DNA of 64,000 nucleotides, from positions 2,989,501 through 3,053,500 of the forward strand of contig NZ_OY821667.1 of NCBI RefSeq assembly GCF_963682185.1, read 5' to 3'. The notes under the pieces are model-generated. The model saw nothing but the letters and a program-made list of their open reading frames with translations, made no database searches and had not been told where the DNA came from. A program made the position numbers and the translations under genes. Source of the DNA: an uncultured Cohaesibacter sp. (GTDB lineage: Bacteria; Pseudomonadota; Alphaproteobacteria; Rhizobiales; Cohaesibacteraceae). How positions within the stretch are numbered: position 1 is the stretch's first letter; every line of letters starts with the position of its first letter. Positions 1-9,598 of the stretch are shown here, piece after piece.

Positions 1-1556
1 TCAAGATCCGCCCGGATCGGGATGATGACATGACAGCCACCGGCAAGCGCCATGATTTTGTCGTCGACTATGATGTTGCCTTTGATGAGAACGGGGTGAT
101 TGCTGCCGTGGAGGGCGATTTTATGGCGCGCTGTGGATATGCCGCCGACCTGTCCGGCCCGGTGACGGATCGTGCACTGTTCCATGCCGACAATGCCTAT
201 TTCTACCCCAATGTGCTGCTGCGCTCTCATCCGATGAAAACCAACACCGTGTCCAACACGGCCTTTCGTGGCTTTGGTGGACCGCAAGGGGTGGTCGTTG
301 CCGAGCGGATGATCGAGGAAATCGCCTTCGCTCTGGGCAAGGATCCGCTGGAGGTGCGCAAGGCCAATTTCTATGGCGATGCCGGTCGGGATCTGGCGCC
401 CTACCATCAGCAGGTGGAAGACAATATCCTGCCGCGCCTCATCGAGGAGATGGAGGCCAAGTCGGACTATCAGGCCCGCCGGGCCGATATCCTGACCTAT
501 AACGCCAAGGCCAACGCCAGCCACGGGCTTTATCGCAAGGGGCTGGCGCTGACGCCGGTCAAATTCGGCATTTCCTTCACCGCCACCCACTTCAATCAGG
601 CAGGTAGCCTCATTCATGTCTATTCCGACGGCTCGATCCAGCTCAACCATGGCGGCACGGAGATGGGGCAGGGGCTCAACACCAAGGTGGCACAGGTGGT
701 GGCCGATGCCTTTCAGGTTGACATCGAGCGGATCAAGATCACCCGCACGACCACTGAAAAGGTGCCCAACACATCCGCCACGGCGGCCTCGTCCGGCTCA
801 GACCTCAATGGCATGGCCGCGCTTGATGCGGCCAATCAGATCAAGGGGCGGCTGGTGGCCTTTCTCTGCGAGAAATGGGATGTGGCAGAGGATGAGATCG
901 CCTTTCTGCCCAACCGGGTAAAGATAGGCGAAATGCTTCTCTCGTTTGATGAAGTCATCAAGCAGGCCTATCTGGCGCGCGTGCATCTTTCCGCTGCCGG
1001 TTTTTACAAGACTCCCAAGATCCATTGGGATCGGGACAAGGGACAGGGGCGGCCTTTCTTCTATTTCGCCTATGGTGCAGCGGTCTCGGAAGTGACCGTC
1101 AATCGCCTGACGGGGGACTATGTCATTGATCGCACCGATATCATCCATGATGTGGGCAAGTCGCTTAACCCGATACTGGACCAGGGACAGGTGGAAGGCG
1201 CCTTCGTGCAAGGCATGGGCTGGCTGACCACCGAGGAGCTTTGGTGGGACAAGGAGGGGCGGCTCAGAACCCATGCGCCCAGCACCTACAAGATCCCGTT
1301 GGCCAGTGATATTCCACGCATTTTCAATGTTAAACTGGCCGAGTGGTCCCAGAATGCCGAACGCACGATCAAACGCTCCAAGGCGGTAGGCGAACCGCCC
1401 TTCATGTTGGCGATTTCCGTGCTGGAAGCCCTTTCCATGGCTGTGGCCAGCGTGGCCGATTATAAAATCTGTCCAAGGCTGGATACGCCCGCAACGCCGG
1501 AGCGTGTCTTGTTGGCTATCGACAAGCTGATGGAAAAGGGGCGCAGCGATGGCTAA
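1..1556 (+). CDS. xdhB: Xanthine dehydrogenase, molybdopterin-binding subunit (3' part)
   Basis: The gene enters from the left edge (first complete codon at base 3), so the N-terminal part is missing; about 517 codons are visible. The product is the large molybdenum-cofactor subunit that oxidises hypoxanthine and xanthine to urate in the cytoplasm. Visible signatures include FRGFGGPQG, the cofactor segment HGGTEMGQGLN, and AVGEPPFMLA near the C terminus, which carries the catalytic glutamate of the family. The stop overlaps the start of xdhC by 8 bases, so the two are co-translated. The identity is secure; only the start lies outside the window. Confidence 0.95.
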   Translation, partial: KIRPDRDDDMTATGKRHDFVVDYDVAFDENGVIAAVEGDFMARCGYAADLSGPVTDRALFHADNAYFYPNVLLRSHPMKTNTVSNTAFRGFGGPQGVVVAERMIEEIAFALGKDPLEVRKANFYGDAGRDLAPYHQQVEDNILPRLIEEMEAKSDYQARRADILTYNAKANASHGLYRKGLALTPVKFGISFTATHFNQAGSLIHVYSDGSIQLNHGGTEMGQGLNTKVAQVVADAFQVDIERIKITRTTTEKVPNTSATAASSGSDLNGMAALDAANQIKGRLVAFLCEKWDVAEDEIAFLPNRVKIGEMLLSFDEVIKQAYLARVHLSAAGFYKTPKIHWDRDKGQGRPFFYFAYGAAVSEVTVNRLTGDYVIDRTDIIHDVGKSLNPILDQGQVEGAFVQGMGWLTTEELWWDKEGRLRTHAPSTYKIPLASDIPRIFNVKLAEWSQNAERTIKRSKAVGEPPFMLAISVLEALSMAVASVADYKICPRLDTPATPERVLLAIDKLMEKGRSDG

Positions 1557-2385
1557 GGGGCTGGCGCATTTCCTTGGGGCTGCGAGCGTGGTGAAGGTTT
1601 CCCTTGGCGCAATCAAGGGGTCCTCGCCGCGTGAAGCCGGTGCGTCGCTTTATGTGTCTCCGGATGGCTTGCATGGCACCATCGGTGGCGGTCAGCTGGA
1701 ATATATCGCCATTGATGAAGCCCGGCGCATGCTGACCCGTGGTGAAGCGAACAAACAGATGGATGTGCCGCTTGGCCCCGAAATCGGTCAATGCTGCGGG
1801 GGCGCGGTCTCGCTCCATTTCACGCAGATGGATGATGCGCTAAAAGCAGATGAAATCGCTGCCGAGCAACAGCAACGGGAAGCCCAGCCCCATGTCTATA
1901 TCTTTGGCGCCGGGCATGTGGGGCGCGCGCTTGCAAGGGCGCTGCATCTTCTACCCGTAAGGCCTATCCTCATCGATAGCCGCGCCGAGGAATTGGCGTT
2001 GGTGGATGTGCCCATAGAGCAACGCCTCGCGGCCCTGCCCGAAGCAGAGATTCGTACGGCTCCGCCAGCGAGCGCCTATCTGATCCTGACCCATGATCAT
2101 GCCCTTGATTTTCTACTGGCCCGTGAAGCGCTTGGCCGCAAGGATGCGGCCTATGTCGGCATGATCGGGTCCAAGAGCAAACGGGCCACCTTCAGCCATT
2201 GGCTGAAGCGCGAAGAGCCTATCCTTGCAGCAAACCGACTTGACGCCTTGATTTGCCCCATCGGGGCGCATGAGATGGTCCGCGACAAGAGGCCCGCAGT
2301 GATTGCGGCCATGGTTGCCGCCGAGCTACTCACCGTTCTGTTGTCCGCAAAGCAGAGTGAAGTGTCTCATTCCGAGCAGCTCTGA
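1549..2385 (+). CDS. xdhC: Xanthine dehydrogenase accessory protein XdhC
   Basis: The 278-residue protein matches XdhC, which binds molybdenum cofactor, promotes its sulfuration and delivers it to XdhB. The N-terminal half has GSSPREAGASL and the glycine-rich GTIGGGQLEY. The C-terminal half has a Rossmann fold starting at VYIFGAGHVGRAL, followed by YVGMIGSKSKRA. The ATG lies inside the end of xdhB (8-base overlap) behind AAGGGGC. It is the last gene of the xdh unit; a hairpin terminator follows 29 bases after the stop. Confidence 0.95.
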   Translation: MAKGLAHFLGAASVVKVSLGAIKGSSPREAGASLYVSPDGLHGTIGGGQLEYIAIDEARRMLTRGEANKQMDVPLGPEIGQCCGGAVSLHFTQMDDALKADEIAAEQQQREAQPHVYIFGAGHVGRALARALHLLPVRPILIDSRAEELALVDVPIEQRLAALPEAEIRTAPPASAYLILTHDHALDFLLAREALGRKDAAYVGMIGSKSKRATFSHWLKREEPILAANRLDALICPIGAHEMVRDKRPAVIAAMVAAELLTVLLSAKQSEVSHSEQL

Positions 2386-2413
2386 AATTCCTACGGCATC
2401 ATCCAAGCAATAA

Positions 2414-2443
2414 AAAAGCCCACCGTGATCCCGGCGGGCTTTT
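2414..2443. terminator. Bidirectional rho-independent terminator
   Basis: A 12-base arm (AAAAGCCCACCG) pairs with CGGCGGGCTTTT with one mismatch around a 6-base loop. T-runs on both strands let it end transcription of xdhC (plus) and of the convergent permease gene (minus). Confidence 0.85.
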
Positions 2444-2468
2444 GATTTTCAATATTCAAATGTTGCGA

Positions 2469-3899
2469 TCACTCGCCGGGCTGAATTTCCGGATTGTGAC
2501 CGGCCATGCCACCTGAAACCTCTTCGGTGGATTCCGCAGCCAGCTCTTCCGGCAGGATCAGATTGAGCACGACGGCAATCAGAGCCGCAGGCAACAGACC
2601 CGAGGTCAGAAGCACTTTCAGGGTGCCTGGAACATATTGCAGAGCGCTTGGTTCCAGCTGCAGACCCAGACCAACAGACAGGGCAATGGCGAAGATCACC
2701 ATATTGCGGCGGTTCCAGTTGACGTCAGACAGCATCGAGATACCGGACGCCACGACCATGCCGAACATCACGACAACGCCGCCGCCGAGCACTTCAATCG
2801 GAATGGTGCGGATGAGGCTGCCCACTTTCGGGACGAGGCCGCAGATGATCAGGAAGATCGCACCGAAGGTGACCACATGGCGGCTCATGACACCGGTGAT
2901 GGCAACCAGACCCACATTCTGTGAGAAGGAGGTGTTTGGCAGACCACCGAAGATACCGGCCACAGCTGTGCCCAGACCGTCGGCATAAGTTGCACCGGCG
3001 ATTTCCTTGTCGGTTGCTTCACGGCCAGCACCACCCTTGGTGATGCCGGAGACATCGCCCACGGTTTCAATGGCGGAAACAACAGCCATCAGACAGAAAC
3101 CGATGATGGCAGCAAAGGACATTTCAAAGCCATATTTGAACGGCATCGGCAGAGCGAAGGCCGCAGCATTGTTCCAGGAGCCTGCAATGGCGGCCGGAGA
3201 CAGTTTGCCAATGCCGATGGCAAAGACATAACCGGCAATGAGGCCGAGAAGAACAGCCGAAATGGCCCACATGCCACGCGCATAGAATTTGAGGCCGAGC
3301 GTGACAAGGATCACAACCGCTGCGCAGGCCCAGCTGGCGAGCGTTCCGAATTCTGGCTTGCCAACCATATGTGCTCCACCTGCAGAATATTGGATACCGA
3401 CCTTGATCAGCGCCAGACCGATCATCATGACCACAAGGCCTGTGACCAATGGCGGCAGGGCAAAGCGGATCTTGCCGATGAACAGGCCAAGGAAGGCATG
3501 AAACAGGCCGCCGACGAAAATGCCCGTATAGAGCGCCGCCATGCCATCAATGCCCTTGCCAGCCACCAATGGAATCATCACAGGCAGGAAGGCAAAGCTG
3601 GTGCCCTGAACCACAGGCAGCGCCGCGCCCACAGGCCCAAGCGTGATGGTTTGCAACAGGGTTGCCACGCCAGCAATCAGCATGGACATCTGGATCATGT
3701 AAAGGAGCTCTGGAAAGTCCGGGCTGTTTGAGCCGAAGCCAAAGCCGGCAGCCCCTGCAACGATGATCGCGGGCGTTACGTTGGCGATGAACATCGCCAG
3801 AACATGCTGGATGCCCAAAGGAATGGCCTTGAGCAAGGGTGGTGTGTAATTTGGATCCCGGAGCTGCTCCGGAGTGCCGATTGAACTGTTCTTCATCAT
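2469..3899 (-). CDS. NCS2 family urate/xanthine permease
   Basis: This 476-residue polytopic membrane protein belongs to the nucleobase:cation symporter-2 family. TM1 carries the family QH motif (IQHVLAMF), and the conserved signature QNVGLVAITGV is present after the GGLPNTSFS loop. The start was set at the ATG behind GAGGGGTAAC rather than at a TTG four codons upstream that lies within that ribosome site. It lies tail-to-tail with xdhC and upstream of urate-degrading genes, so urate or xanthine is the likely substrate; that choice is inferred from context. A short gap separates it from the allA stop, so it probably closes the same minus-strand operon. Confidence 0.88.
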   Translation of the reverse strand: MMKNSSIGTPEQLRDPNYTPPLLKAIPLGIQHVLAMFIANVTPAIIVAGAAGFGFGSNSPDFPELLYMIQMSMLIAGVATLLQTITLGPVGAALPVVQGTSFAFLPVMIPLVAGKGIDGMAALYTGIFVGGLFHAFLGLFIGKIRFALPPLVTGLVVMMIGLALIKVGIQYSAGGAHMVGKPEFGTLASWACAAVVILVTLGLKFYARGMWAISAVLLGLIAGYVFAIGIGKLSPAAIAGSWNNAAAFALPMPFKYGFEMSFAAIIGFCLMAVVSAIETVGDVSGITKGGAGREATDKEIAGATYADGLGTAVAGIFGGLPNTSFSQNVGLVAITGVMSRHVVTFGAIFLIICGLVPKVGSLIRTIPIEVLGGGVVVMFGMVVASGISMLSDVNWNRRNMVIFAIALSVGLGLQLEPSALQYVPGTLKVLLTSGLLPAALIAVVLNLILPEELAAESTEEVSGGMAGHNPEIQPGE

Positions 3900-3947
3900 G
3901 TTACCCCTCAACGGATGTTGTCTTTCCTCCGGTGACTTCTTGTCTTA

Positions 3948-4484
3948 TTATTTTGATTGCTTCTGTTTTTTTGTCTTCGGGCTCGCGGCCACCCAATAGG
4001 GTTCCTCGAACCAGTATTCTTCAAGATTTTCCGCGTTACCGATCCGGTCGACCACGGCAAAGAGCCCCGGTGCCTTGAGCGGCGTCAGCACGCCATGCCA
4101 GACATTGCGGTGAAAATTAATGCCCTGTCCGGGGTTTGTTACAAAGGCCAGTGGTTTGCCGGGCTTGCCCCCTTCGTCAGGCGCCACGATCACCAGAAAG
4201 GCATTCATGCTCATGGGCAGGAAGGCCTGTGAGCCGAGCGGATGGCGCTCGACCATATCGAGGCAATAGGGAAGGGACCGCGGCTGGGCATCAAACAGCG
4301 AAATGCCAGCGCGACCGTCCTCATCTCCGCTGGCCACAAAATCCAGCTCAGCCAGATCATGATAGCGCCCGCAAAAGCCCTGATTGATGATCTTCGTGGG
4401 GGCGCCGTTCGCCTCCAGAATATCACCAAAGGGTGCAAAGGCTTCCGCGCTCAGAGGAGCAATCATGATCGTTTCATCGCTCAT
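3948..4484 (-). CDS. allA: Ureidoglycolate lyase
   Basis: The 178-residue protein matches ureidoglycolate lyase (AllA, cupin-like fold), which splits ureidoglycolate into glyoxylate and urea. Recognisable segments are APFGDILE at the N terminus, LPYCLDMVERHPLGSQAF, the ligand region GINFHRNVWHG and the closing DRIGNAENLEEY. The ATG overlaps the stop of the upstream allantoinase/decarboxylase gene (ATGA), so the start at 4484 is preferred to longer in-frame extensions that run into that gene. The urea it releases would feed the urease encoded 5 kb away. Confidence 0.92.
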   Translation of the reverse strand: MSDETIMIAPLSAEAFAPFGDILEANGAPTKIINQGFCGRYHDLAELDFVASGDEDGRAGISLFDAQPRSLPYCLDMVERHPLGSQAFLPMSMNAFLVIVAPDEGGKPGKPLAFVTNPGQGINFHRNVWHGVLTPLKAPGLFAVVDRIGNAENLEEYWFEEPYWVAASPKTKKQKQSK

Positions 4485-5920
4485 CGCGCGCCTCCTGCAA
4501 GGCCATCGCTCACGCGATAGAAGGCGATGCGCTCGACCTGTTTGCAAGCGGTAGCAAATTCGGTGTCGCTGTCATTCTCGATGCGCTGGGTAAAGGCTTC
4601 AAGGATACTGGCCTTGTCATGGTCGCGCACGGCGATGATGAAAGGAAAGCCATGCTTGTCCATATAGGTCTTGTTCATGGCCATGAACTGGGCGCGCTCT
4701 TCGTCGGAAAGCACATCAAGCCCGGCGCTGGCCTGTTCAGCAGTGGAGTCTGCTGTCAATTGCTTGGCTGCGGCCAGTTTTCCTGCCAGATCCGGATGGG
4801 CCTTGAGAACAGACAGCTTTTCCTCTTTTGAAGACGAGCGGAAGGCACGGCAGAGCGCGCTGTGTAGGCCGATGGCCGTATCATGACTAGGGCCAAGCTC
4901 AAGGGCAAAGGCGCGCTCGGCAATCCATGGGCTATGCTCAAAGATGCCGCCGTAAAGAGAGACAAAGCGTGCTTCGTCCATCTGGCTAGGGCGTTCGAAG
5001 CGAACCGGAGGATGGGTCTCCTGCCAATGGCGGGCTATATCGATGCGGCGGGCAAACCAGACATCGCCTTTCGACTGCGCATACTCCATGAAACGCTTGA
5101 GCGCCATGACCCGCCCTGGCCGTCCCACAAGGCGACAATGCAGGCCGATATTCATCATCTTGGGTGTTCCGGCCTCGCCTTCCTCATAAAGGCAATCGAA
5201 CGTGTCCTTGAGATAGGCAAAATACTGGTCGCCGGAGTTGAAGCCTTGCGCTGTGGCAAAGCGCATGTCGTTGCAGTCGAGCGTATAGGGGATCAACAGC
5301 TGGTCCCGCTCTCCAGCCTCAATCCAGTAAGGCAGATCATCGTCATAGATATCGGAGATATAATCAAAGATGCCGATCTCGCTGGCGAGCGCCACGGTGT
5401 TGTCCGAGCAACGACCCGTATACCAACCCAGAGGCTTGGCGCCCGTGACCTCCTCATGCAGACGAATGGCCTCCAGCATGTCGGCTTTTTCGTCTTCCGG
5501 GGCGGCGTCTTTATACTCGATCCACTTCAGGCCGTGGCTGGCAATTTCCCAGTCGGCGTCTTGCATCGCTGCGACTTGCTCGGGGCTGCGCGCCAAAGCT
5601 GAAGCGACACCATAAACAGTGGCTGGAATGCCCATGGATGTGAACAGGCGATGAAGCCGCCAAAAACCGGCCCGTGCGCCATATTCATAGATGGATTCCA
5701 TGTTCCAGTGGCGCTGGCCGGGCCATTGGGCTGCTCCGACAATCTCGGACAGAAAGGCTTCGGAAGCTGCATCGCCATGTAGAATGCAGTTTTCACCGCC
5801 CTCTTCATAGTTGATCACAAATTGCACGGCTATCTTCGCCCCGCCGGGCCAATTGGCGGCAGGCGGCGTTGGTCCGTAACCGGACATATTGCGCAAATAT
5901 CGTGTCGACGTCTTATTCAT
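4481..5920 (-). CDS. puuE: Fused allantoinase (PuuE) and OHCU decarboxylase (UraD)
   Basis: A 479-residue bifunctional enzyme. Residues about 20-310 are a polysaccharide-deacetylase-type allantoinase (PuuE), with segments NYEEGGE, HGLKWIEY and LGWYTGR and a conserved GLHCRLVGRPGR. Residues about 320-479 are OHCU decarboxylase, recognised by HPDLAGKLA (catalytic His loop) and GFPFIIAVR. The protein would therefore make S-allantoin from OHCU and also hydrolyse allantoin to allantoate. The start ATG follows AAGGAACCAAA. The gene is the first of a minus-strand set with allA and the permease, and it diverges from uraH across a 213-base promoter region. Confidence 0.93.
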   Translation of the reverse strand: MNKTSTRYLRNMSGYGPTPPAANWPGGAKIAVQFVINYEEGGENCILHGDAASEAFLSEIVGAAQWPGQRHWNMESIYEYGARAGFWRLHRLFTSMGIPATVYGVASALARSPEQVAAMQDADWEIASHGLKWIEYKDAAPEDEKADMLEAIRLHEEVTGAKPLGWYTGRCSDNTVALASEIGIFDYISDIYDDDLPYWIEAGERDQLLIPYTLDCNDMRFATAQGFNSGDQYFAYLKDTFDCLYEEGEAGTPKMMNIGLHCRLVGRPGRVMALKRFMEYAQSKGDVWFARRIDIARHWQETHPPVRFERPSQMDEARFVSLYGGIFEHSPWIAERAFALELGPSHDTAIGLHSALCRAFRSSSKEEKLSVLKAHPDLAGKLAAAKQLTADSTAEQASAGLDVLSDEERAQFMAMNKTYMDKHGFPFIIAVRDHDKASILEAFTQRIENDSDTEFATACKQVERIAFYRVSDGLAGGAR

Positions 5921-6133
5921 TTTGGTTCCTTGCGGCTCCCTAATCTCATTTCCTTCTATAGCATTAAAATATGATCACATTTTCTTGAAATTCCGATAGG
6001 TATTTATGCATAATGAAGGAGTGTATTCAAAATGGATGCTATTATGATGCAATTCCATATGCTTGCGCGCAACGCGCGAGGGGCGCAAACAGACGCCTAT
6101 GTAAACGAAAAGATGAAGCAAGGATGGTGATAA

Positions 6134-6487
6134 ATGGCGGGATATCTGACGACCCACATATTGGATACGGCGCGCGGGTGCCCTGCTGTGGGCATGGCCA
6201 TTGAGCTTTATCGGCTTGAGGGAGAGACCCGTACATTACTGGCAACCAAAATCACCAATGAAGACGGCCGCACAGATGGGGCCATCCTGCCGAAAGAAGA
6301 ATTCTCACCCGGCATCTATGAGCTTGTTTTCTATGCAGGAGCCTATCTTGATGAGGCAGAGGGGATGCAAAAGGAGCCGCGCTTTCTGGACACGATTCCC
6401 ATCCGCTTCGGCATGAGCGAAGAGAGCCACTATCATGTGCCGCTGCTGCTCTCTCCCTATGGTTATTCCACCTATCGGGGCAGCTAG
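6134..6487 (+). CDS. uraH: 5-hydroxyisourate hydrolase (transthyretin-like)
   Basis: The 117-residue protein is a transthyretin-related HIU hydrolase, converting 5-hydroxyisourate (the product of urate oxidase) to OHCU. The N-terminal THILDT motif carries a catalytic His, and the protein ends in the family signature YRGS. An AAGGATGG ribosome site precedes the ATG. It sits between puuE-uraD and puuD, the enzymes acting just after and just before it, and it is transcribed away from puuE. Its 3' end faces the LysR gene with only a short gap. Confidence 0.95.
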   Translation: MAGYLTTHILDTARGCPAVGMAIELYRLEGETRTLLATKITNEDGRTDGAILPKEEFSPGIYELVFYAGAYLDEAEGMQKEPRFLDTIPIRFGMSEESHYHVPLLLSPYGYSTYRGS

Positions 6488-6522
6488 TCAGCACAGAATG
6501 TGCGGGGCACAGGGGTCTCTCG

Positions 6523-7452
6523 CTAGTCGGTCTGTTGCTCTTTTTCCTGCTCGGCCAGCACTGTGCGAATATGGCCAGCGATGAAATCGATAAACAGGCG
6601 AATCTTGGGGTCCTGCCGCCGACGATGAGAATAAAGGCAGGCCATCTGGATCGGGATTGGCGGCGTCTGGGTCAAGATCGGTATCAACTGACCGGTGCGT
6701 AAATAGTGCAAAACTTCAAATTCCGGCTTCAGAATGATGCCATGACCATGCAGCGCCCAGTCCGTCAGCACGTCGCCGTCGTCTGATTCGAACGGTCCGG
6801 ACACCGCAAAGCGCTTTACGCCATCTTCGGTCTGCAAGGGCCACTGGAACTCCGGCGCACCGGGATAGCGCAGATTGAGGCAGGCATGATCCGGTCCGGC
6901 CAGCGCTTCACCATTCTCCGGTTCACCATGGGTTTCAATATAGGAAGGAGAGGCACAGAGCACGCGGCGGCAATCGGCGATCTTGCGAATCCGCAGGTTG
7001 GAATCCTCCGGCACGCCAAGGAAGAAGGCCACATCCAGCCCCTCGGCCGCCACATCCAGCTTGCGATCGGAAAGGCGCATGCGCACATCGATGAGCGGGA
7101 ATTGCTTCTTGAAGTCCGGCACGGCAGGGGCCACCAGTCGTCGCCCGATGCCAAGGGGGGCCGCCACATGGATAGAGCCGCGCGGTTTGAGCGTAACGCT
7201 GGAAACGAGCGCTTCGGCTTCCTCAATGGTTTCAAGGATGCGGCAGGCGCCGGGATAGAACAGTTTGCCCTGTTCGGTCGGGGTCAGCATGCGGGTTGTA
7301 CGCTGGAACAGACGTACATTGAGATGGTCTTCCAGCTGTGAAATGCGGGCCGAAGCCACGGCGGGCGAAATCCGCTGGTCGCGGGCGGCAGCCGACATGG
7401 AGCCAAGTTCAAAAACACGAACGAAGGTTTTAATATTATCAAAATAGGACAT
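6523..7452 (-). CDS. LysR family transcriptional regulator
   Basis: This 309-residue regulator has an N-terminal winged helix-turn-helix (residues about 4-62, including SMSAAARDQRISPAVASARI) and a C-terminal periplasmic-binding-protein-like effector domain. It is divergent from puuD across about 150 bases, the usual arrangement for a LysR protein that controls its neighbour. A role in urate or allantoin sensing is inferred only from this position. The start ATG has no strong ribosome site, but the N terminus is in register with LysR proteins. Confidence 0.9.
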   Translation of the reverse strand: MSYFDNIKTFVRVFELGSMSAAARDQRISPAVASARISQLEDHLNVRLFQRTTRMLTPTEQGKLFYPGACRILETIEEAEALVSSVTLKPRGSIHVAAPLGIGRRLVAPAVPDFKKQFPLIDVRMRLSDRKLDVAAEGLDVAFFLGVPEDSNLRIRKIADCRRVLCASPSYIETHGEPENGEALAGPDHACLNLRYPGAPEFQWPLQTEDGVKRFAVSGPFESDDGDVLTDWALHGHGIILKPEFEVLHYLRTGQLIPILTQTPPIPIQMACLYSHRRRQDPKIRLFIDFIAGHIRTVLAEQEKEQQTD

Positions 7453-7600
7453 GGCGTATGGCCATCGCTTTTTCTTGTTTTTTTTGAATCTGATCTGTCT
7501 TTTTCTTCATACCAGAAAATACGTCTCTGCAATAGAGTGACAATAAGGCCTTATAGAGGTCGCCAGAGGGGGAGCAAAAGATTGAATTTGGAGTTTTGGG
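7453..7600. promoter_or_regulatory. Divergent LysR/puuD promoter region
   Basis: This 148-base spacer is AT-rich around 7460-7560 and separates the start of the LysR gene from that of puuD. A LysR operator would be expected here, but I could not point to a convincing T-N11-A palindrome by eye. Confidence 0.4.
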
Positions 7601-8866
7601 ATGCTTGATTTTGACTTGTTGCAACCGCTCATCTGGTCCTGGCTGGAATTTGCTGTCCGCTGGACCCATGTGATCACCGCGATCGCCTGGATTGGATCGA
7701 GCTTTTATTTCATCGCGCTGGATCTGGGCTTGCGCAAGGCCCCCAATCTGCCGGTTGGCGCCCATGGCGAAGAATGGCAGGTGCATGGCGGCGGCTTCTA
7801 CCATATCCGCAAATTTCTCGTCGCGCCCGAGCATATGCCCGAGCATCTGACATGGTTCAAATGGGAGAGCTATTCGACCTGGCTGTCCGGTGCGGCGCTG
7901 CTCATGGTGACCTATTGGGCCGGAGCCAATCTGTTTCTGATCGACCAGTCCAAGATGGAGCTGGAGGTCTGGCAGGCCGTTCTCATTTCCGCCGGTTCGC
8001 TGACCATCGGCTGGCTGGTTTATGATTTTCTCTGCAAATCAAGCCTTGATGCAAAGCCGACGCTTTTGATGGTGTTGCTGTTTGTGCTGCTGGTGGCCAT
8101 GGGCTGGGGCTATAATCATGTCTTCACCGGCCGCGCAGTGCTGTTGCATCTGGGGGCCTTCACCGCGACCATCATGACGGCGAATGTGTTCTTCATCATC
8201 ATTCCCAATCAGAAGATCGTTGTGGCCGACCTCAAGGCAGGCCGCACGCCGGACCCCAAATATGGCAAGATCGCCAAGCTGCGCTCGACCCATAACAACT
8301 ATCTCACCCTGCCGGTGATCTTCCTGATGCTGTCCAATCACTATCCGCTGGCCTTTGCCTCGCCCTATAACTGGGTGATCGCGGCGCTGGTGTTCCTGAT
8401 GGGTGTCACCATCCGGCATTGGTTCAACACCCGCCATGCCCGCAAGGGCAACCCTTACTGGACCATACCGGCGACCATTGTTCTGTTTCTTGCGATTGTC
8501 TGGATTTCGCTCATTCCGACCATCTATGAAAGCGATGAGGATTACATGGATGAGGAGCAAGAACTCAGCCAGACGCTCTCTGATTATGAAATGAAATATG
8601 CCAACGCGGCGGGCTTTGAAGAGGTGACCGACATCGTTATCAGTCGCTGCTCCATGTGCCATGCAGACGAAGTGGCATGGGAAGGCATAGGCACAGCGCC
8701 CCGTGGCATTCATCTCGACAATGAAGCCCGCATCATTCGGGCTGCGCGGGAAATCTATATCAATGCAGGTGCAACCAACGCCATGCCACCGGCCAATGTG
8801 ACCTTCATGGAGCCGGAAGAGCGCCGGACGATCATCAACTGGTACAAGGCCGCGCAAAAAGGCTAA
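7601..8866 (+). CDS. puuD: Membrane urate oxidase (urate hydroxylase) PuuD with C-terminal cytochrome c
   Basis: A 421-residue integral membrane protein of the PuuD (DUF989) family, which oxidises urate to 5-hydroxyisourate and passes electrons to the respiratory chain instead of to oxygen. Roughly eight hydrophobic helices occupy residues 10-310 (first one WLEFAVRWTHVITAIAWIG). A cytochrome c domain follows, with the heme site CSMCH at about residues 350-354 and a likely Met ligand in NAMPPANVTFM. The cytoplasmic cofactor-free uricase is not seen in the window, so this is probably the urate-oxidising enzyme. A terminator follows. Confidence 0.93.
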   Translation: MLDFDLLQPLIWSWLEFAVRWTHVITAIAWIGSSFYFIALDLGLRKAPNLPVGAHGEEWQVHGGGFYHIRKFLVAPEHMPEHLTWFKWESYSTWLSGAALLMVTYWAGANLFLIDQSKMELEVWQAVLISAGSLTIGWLVYDFLCKSSLDAKPTLLMVLLFVLLVAMGWGYNHVFTGRAVLLHLGAFTATIMTANVFFIIIPNQKIVVADLKAGRTPDPKYGKIAKLRSTHNNYLTLPVIFLMLSNHYPLAFASPYNWVIAALVFLMGVTIRHWFNTRHARKGNPYWTIPATIVLFLAIVWISLIPTIYESDEDYMDEEQELSQTLSDYEMKYANAAGFEEVTDIVISRCSMCHADEVAWEGIGTAPRGIHLDNEARIIRAAREIYINAGATNAMPPANVTFMEPEERRTIINWYKAAQKG

Positions 8867-8907
8867 GCCTAAGATCAGATGATAAGACCAAGCATCGCTC
8901 CAAATGG

Positions 8908-8937
8908 AAAAGGCCCGCATCCTGTGCGAGCCTTTTT
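8908..8937. terminator. Bidirectional rho-independent terminator
   Basis: AAAAGGC plus CGCA pairs with TGCG plus GCCTTTT, with one internal mismatch, followed by a T-run. It lies between the convergent puuD and ureG genes and has T-runs on both strands. Confidence 0.75.
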
Positions 8938-8959
8938 CATGCCTGCTGTGCTGATCGGC

Positions 8960-9598
8960 CTATTCCAGCTCCAATCCGGATTTCTTGCAAAGGAACGCAA
9001 CCACCTCATCCACGCCGACCCCGCGCGAGAGATCGGTAAAGAGATGAGCCTTGCCGCCTCTTACGGTCTTTGCGTCTTCCTTCATGCGGTCAAGATCCGC
9101 TCCGACATAGGGGGCCAGATCGGACTTGTTGATCAGCAGCAGGTCCGAGCGGGAAATGGCCGGTCCGCCCTTGCGCGGGATGTCGTCGCCCTGCGCGACC
9201 GAAATGAGATACACCGTCAGGTCGGCAAGGTCGGGTGAGAAGGTCGCCGCCAGATTGTCGCCACCCGATTCGATGAAAATGAAATCGAGATCCTTATGCC
9301 GGGCGCAGAGTTCATCGACGGCCGCCAGATTGATCGAGGCATCTTCGCGAATGGCCGTATGGGGGCAGCCGCCGGTCTCAATGCCGATGATGCGATCCTC
9401 TGACAGGGCCTGCTTGCGCACCAGCGCTTCGGCATCTTCCTTGGTGTAGATGTCATTGGTGACAACACCAATGGAAAAGCGGTCACGCATGGCAAGGCAA
9501 AGCTTTTCGGTGAGCGTCGTCTTGCCCGAGCCGACCGGTCCGCCGATGCCAATACGCATCGGCCCTGCATAGCTGTCTGGGGTGCTGTGTAAAGTCAT
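8960..9598 (-). CDS. ureG: Urease accessory GTPase UreG
   Basis: The 212-residue SIMIBI-class GTPase hydrolyses GTP to drive nickel insertion into urease. The P-loop is [11 protein letters not shown], the switch region contains the metal-binding CPH of [11 protein letters not shown], and [13 protein letters not shown] is diagnostic. A NKSD guanine-specificity motif is present. The ATG overlaps the ureF stop by 4 bases. It is the last gene of the urt-ure operon and ends before a terminator shared with puuD. Confidence 0.97.
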   Translation of the reverse strand: MTLHSTPDSYAGPMRIGIGGPVGSGKTTLTEKLCLAMRDRFSIGVVTNDIYTKEDAEALVRKQALSEDRIIGIETGGCPHTAIREDASINLAAVDELCARHKDLDFIFIESGGDNLAATFSPDLADLTVYLISVAQGDDIPRKGGPAISRSDLLLINKSDLAPYVGADLDRMKEDAKTVRGGKAHLFTDLSRGVGVDEVVAFLCKKSGLELE

